A stretch of 19,995 bases of DNA from Candidatus Woesearchaeota archaeon (GTDB lineage: Archaea > Nanobdellota > Nanobdellia > Woesearchaeales > GW2011-AR4): positions 1 to 19,995 of the forward strand of contig JAHWGX010000016.1 of assembly GCA_019323655.1 (NCBI GenBank), read 5' to 3'. The notes beneath the pieces were generated by a model, which had not been told where the DNA came from, made no database searches, and saw only the letters and a program-made list of their open reading frames with translations. Shown here piece after piece: positions 19,621 to 19,995 of this stretch. Numbering within the stretch: the first letter of the stretch is position 1; every line of letters starts with the position of its first letter. The position numbers and the translations under genes are program-made.

Positions 19621-19796
19621 GCGGGGCGTCGCTCTCCGAACATATCGCTCCGCCCCGCTTATTCACGAAAAAATCGCTTTGCGATTTTTTGTGTCCTGAA
19701 AATCTATGATTTTCATGATATTGCAATAAATCCGAGGCGAAAATTAGTGGCAGTCAATTTTTGCCGAGACTATTTTTTGTTGCCGAAGGCAACAGA
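19621..19796. repeat. Cluster of perfect hairpins in non-coding DNA
   Basis: The gap 19502-19885 holds no gene that I can support. Within it are four perfect hairpins in under 180 bp: GCGGGGCG/CGCCCCGC (19621-19658, 8 bp), AAAAAATCGC-ttt-GCGATTTTTT (19668-19690, 10 bp), TGAAAATC-tat-GATTTTCA (19697-19715, 8 bp) and TGTTGCC-gaa-GGCAACA (19778-19794, 7 bp, extendable). A weaker GGCA/TGCC pair sits at 19749-19765. The first is far more GC-rich than its surroundings. Each T-rich hairpin could be a terminator, but four in series are more than the two flanking genes need. Confidence 0.6.
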
Positions 19797-19885
19797 ATTA
19801 TTTTTATTTGTAGAATTTTTTCTTGAAAATGTAATATGCTTTACACCTTTACTTTATAATACAATATCCTGAAGTTTCGTGTTTT

Positions 19886-19995
19886 CTACATAGCATAAGC
19901 TAATTCCTTAGCAAACTCTTCAATATACTTTTTGTCAACATGCTTTGCTTTCTGAAGCATAGTGGTGTAGCACTCTGCCTTCAGATATCTACAAA
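19886..19995 (-). CDS. C-terminal end of an unidentified protein (runs off the right edge)
   Basis: A frame is open from the right edge to a TAG at 19886-19888. The visible residues read CRYLKAECYTTMLQKAKHVD, then KKYIEEFAKELAYAM. The composition is helical, charged and typical of a coding sequence, and no start is visible. I do not recognise the family from these 36 residues. Confidence 0.5.
   Translation of the reverse strand, partial: CRYLKAECYTTMLQKAKHVDKKYIEEFAKELAYAM

Noticed and set aside
19621..19796. Hairpin series as a CRISPR array
   Set aside because: The hairpins differ in sequence and spacing; there is no repeat-spacer pattern and no cas gene.

Overview
The window looks like a chromosomal segment of an uncultured archaeon, most likely a DPANN lineage of the Woesearchaeota/Pacearchaeota kind. 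The evidence is a set of archaeal informational and cofactor genes (ABCE1/Rli1, Dph6, archaeal NadM and RibL, an AbrB-PhoU protein), archaeal TATA-box promoters 24-28 nt upstream of many start codons, GGTG-type Shine-Dalgarno sites on genes that have leaders, an AT-rich genome, and tiny zinc-ribbon proteins. The phylum is inferred from gene style and was not tested.

Layout. 1-830: the end of an IS200/IS605 transposase and its right-end hairpin sit directly in front of the C-terminal half of a CDP-alcohol phosphatidyltransferase, which appears to be split by the insertion. 820-3345 (minus): a lipid block of two PlsC-type acyltransferases around a GT4 glycosyltransferase; both plsC genes have an identical 32-bp promoter copy. 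3419-4393 (plus): thiL. 4390-5637 (minus): a DEAD-box RNA helicase. 5839-8349 (minus): a class II ribonucleotide reductase whose promoter carries two near-consensus NrdR boxes 32 bp apart, flanking the TATA box. 8611-9039 (minus): an operon of three tiny genes (50, 44 and 34 aa). 9253-10314 (plus): AbrB-PhoU protein. 10311-11411 (minus): purM. 11460-11606: a GC-rich foldable stretch, probably a non-coding RNA or structured leader, followed by a small membrane protein. 11953-13704 (minus): ABCE1/Rli1 lacking all four ligands of one of its two Fe-S clusters. 13864-14118: a zinc-ribbon micro-protein and tRNA-Thr(CGT). 14228-14428 (minus): a small membrane protein. 14611-15882 (minus): nadE-nadM. 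16097-18342 (plus): a HAD phosphatase and a membrane-anchored Memo-AMMECR1 fusion ending in a strong terminator. 18420-19501: dph6 and ribL, convergent. 19502-19885: non-coding, with several perfect hairpins. 19886-19995: the C-terminal end of an unknown gene.

Genes that plainly work together: nadE and nadM make NAD from nicotinate mononucleotide, and ribL makes FAD from FMN. Dph6 (diphthamide on EF-2), ABCE1 (ribosome recycling) and tRNA-Thr serve translation. The acyltransferases, glycosyltransferase and broken phosphatidyltransferase form a glycerolipid/glycolipid set of bacterial character. The most notable observations are the one-cluster ABCE1, the NrdR boxes on an archaeal core promoter, the candidate RNA at 11460-11606 and the micro-gene operon.
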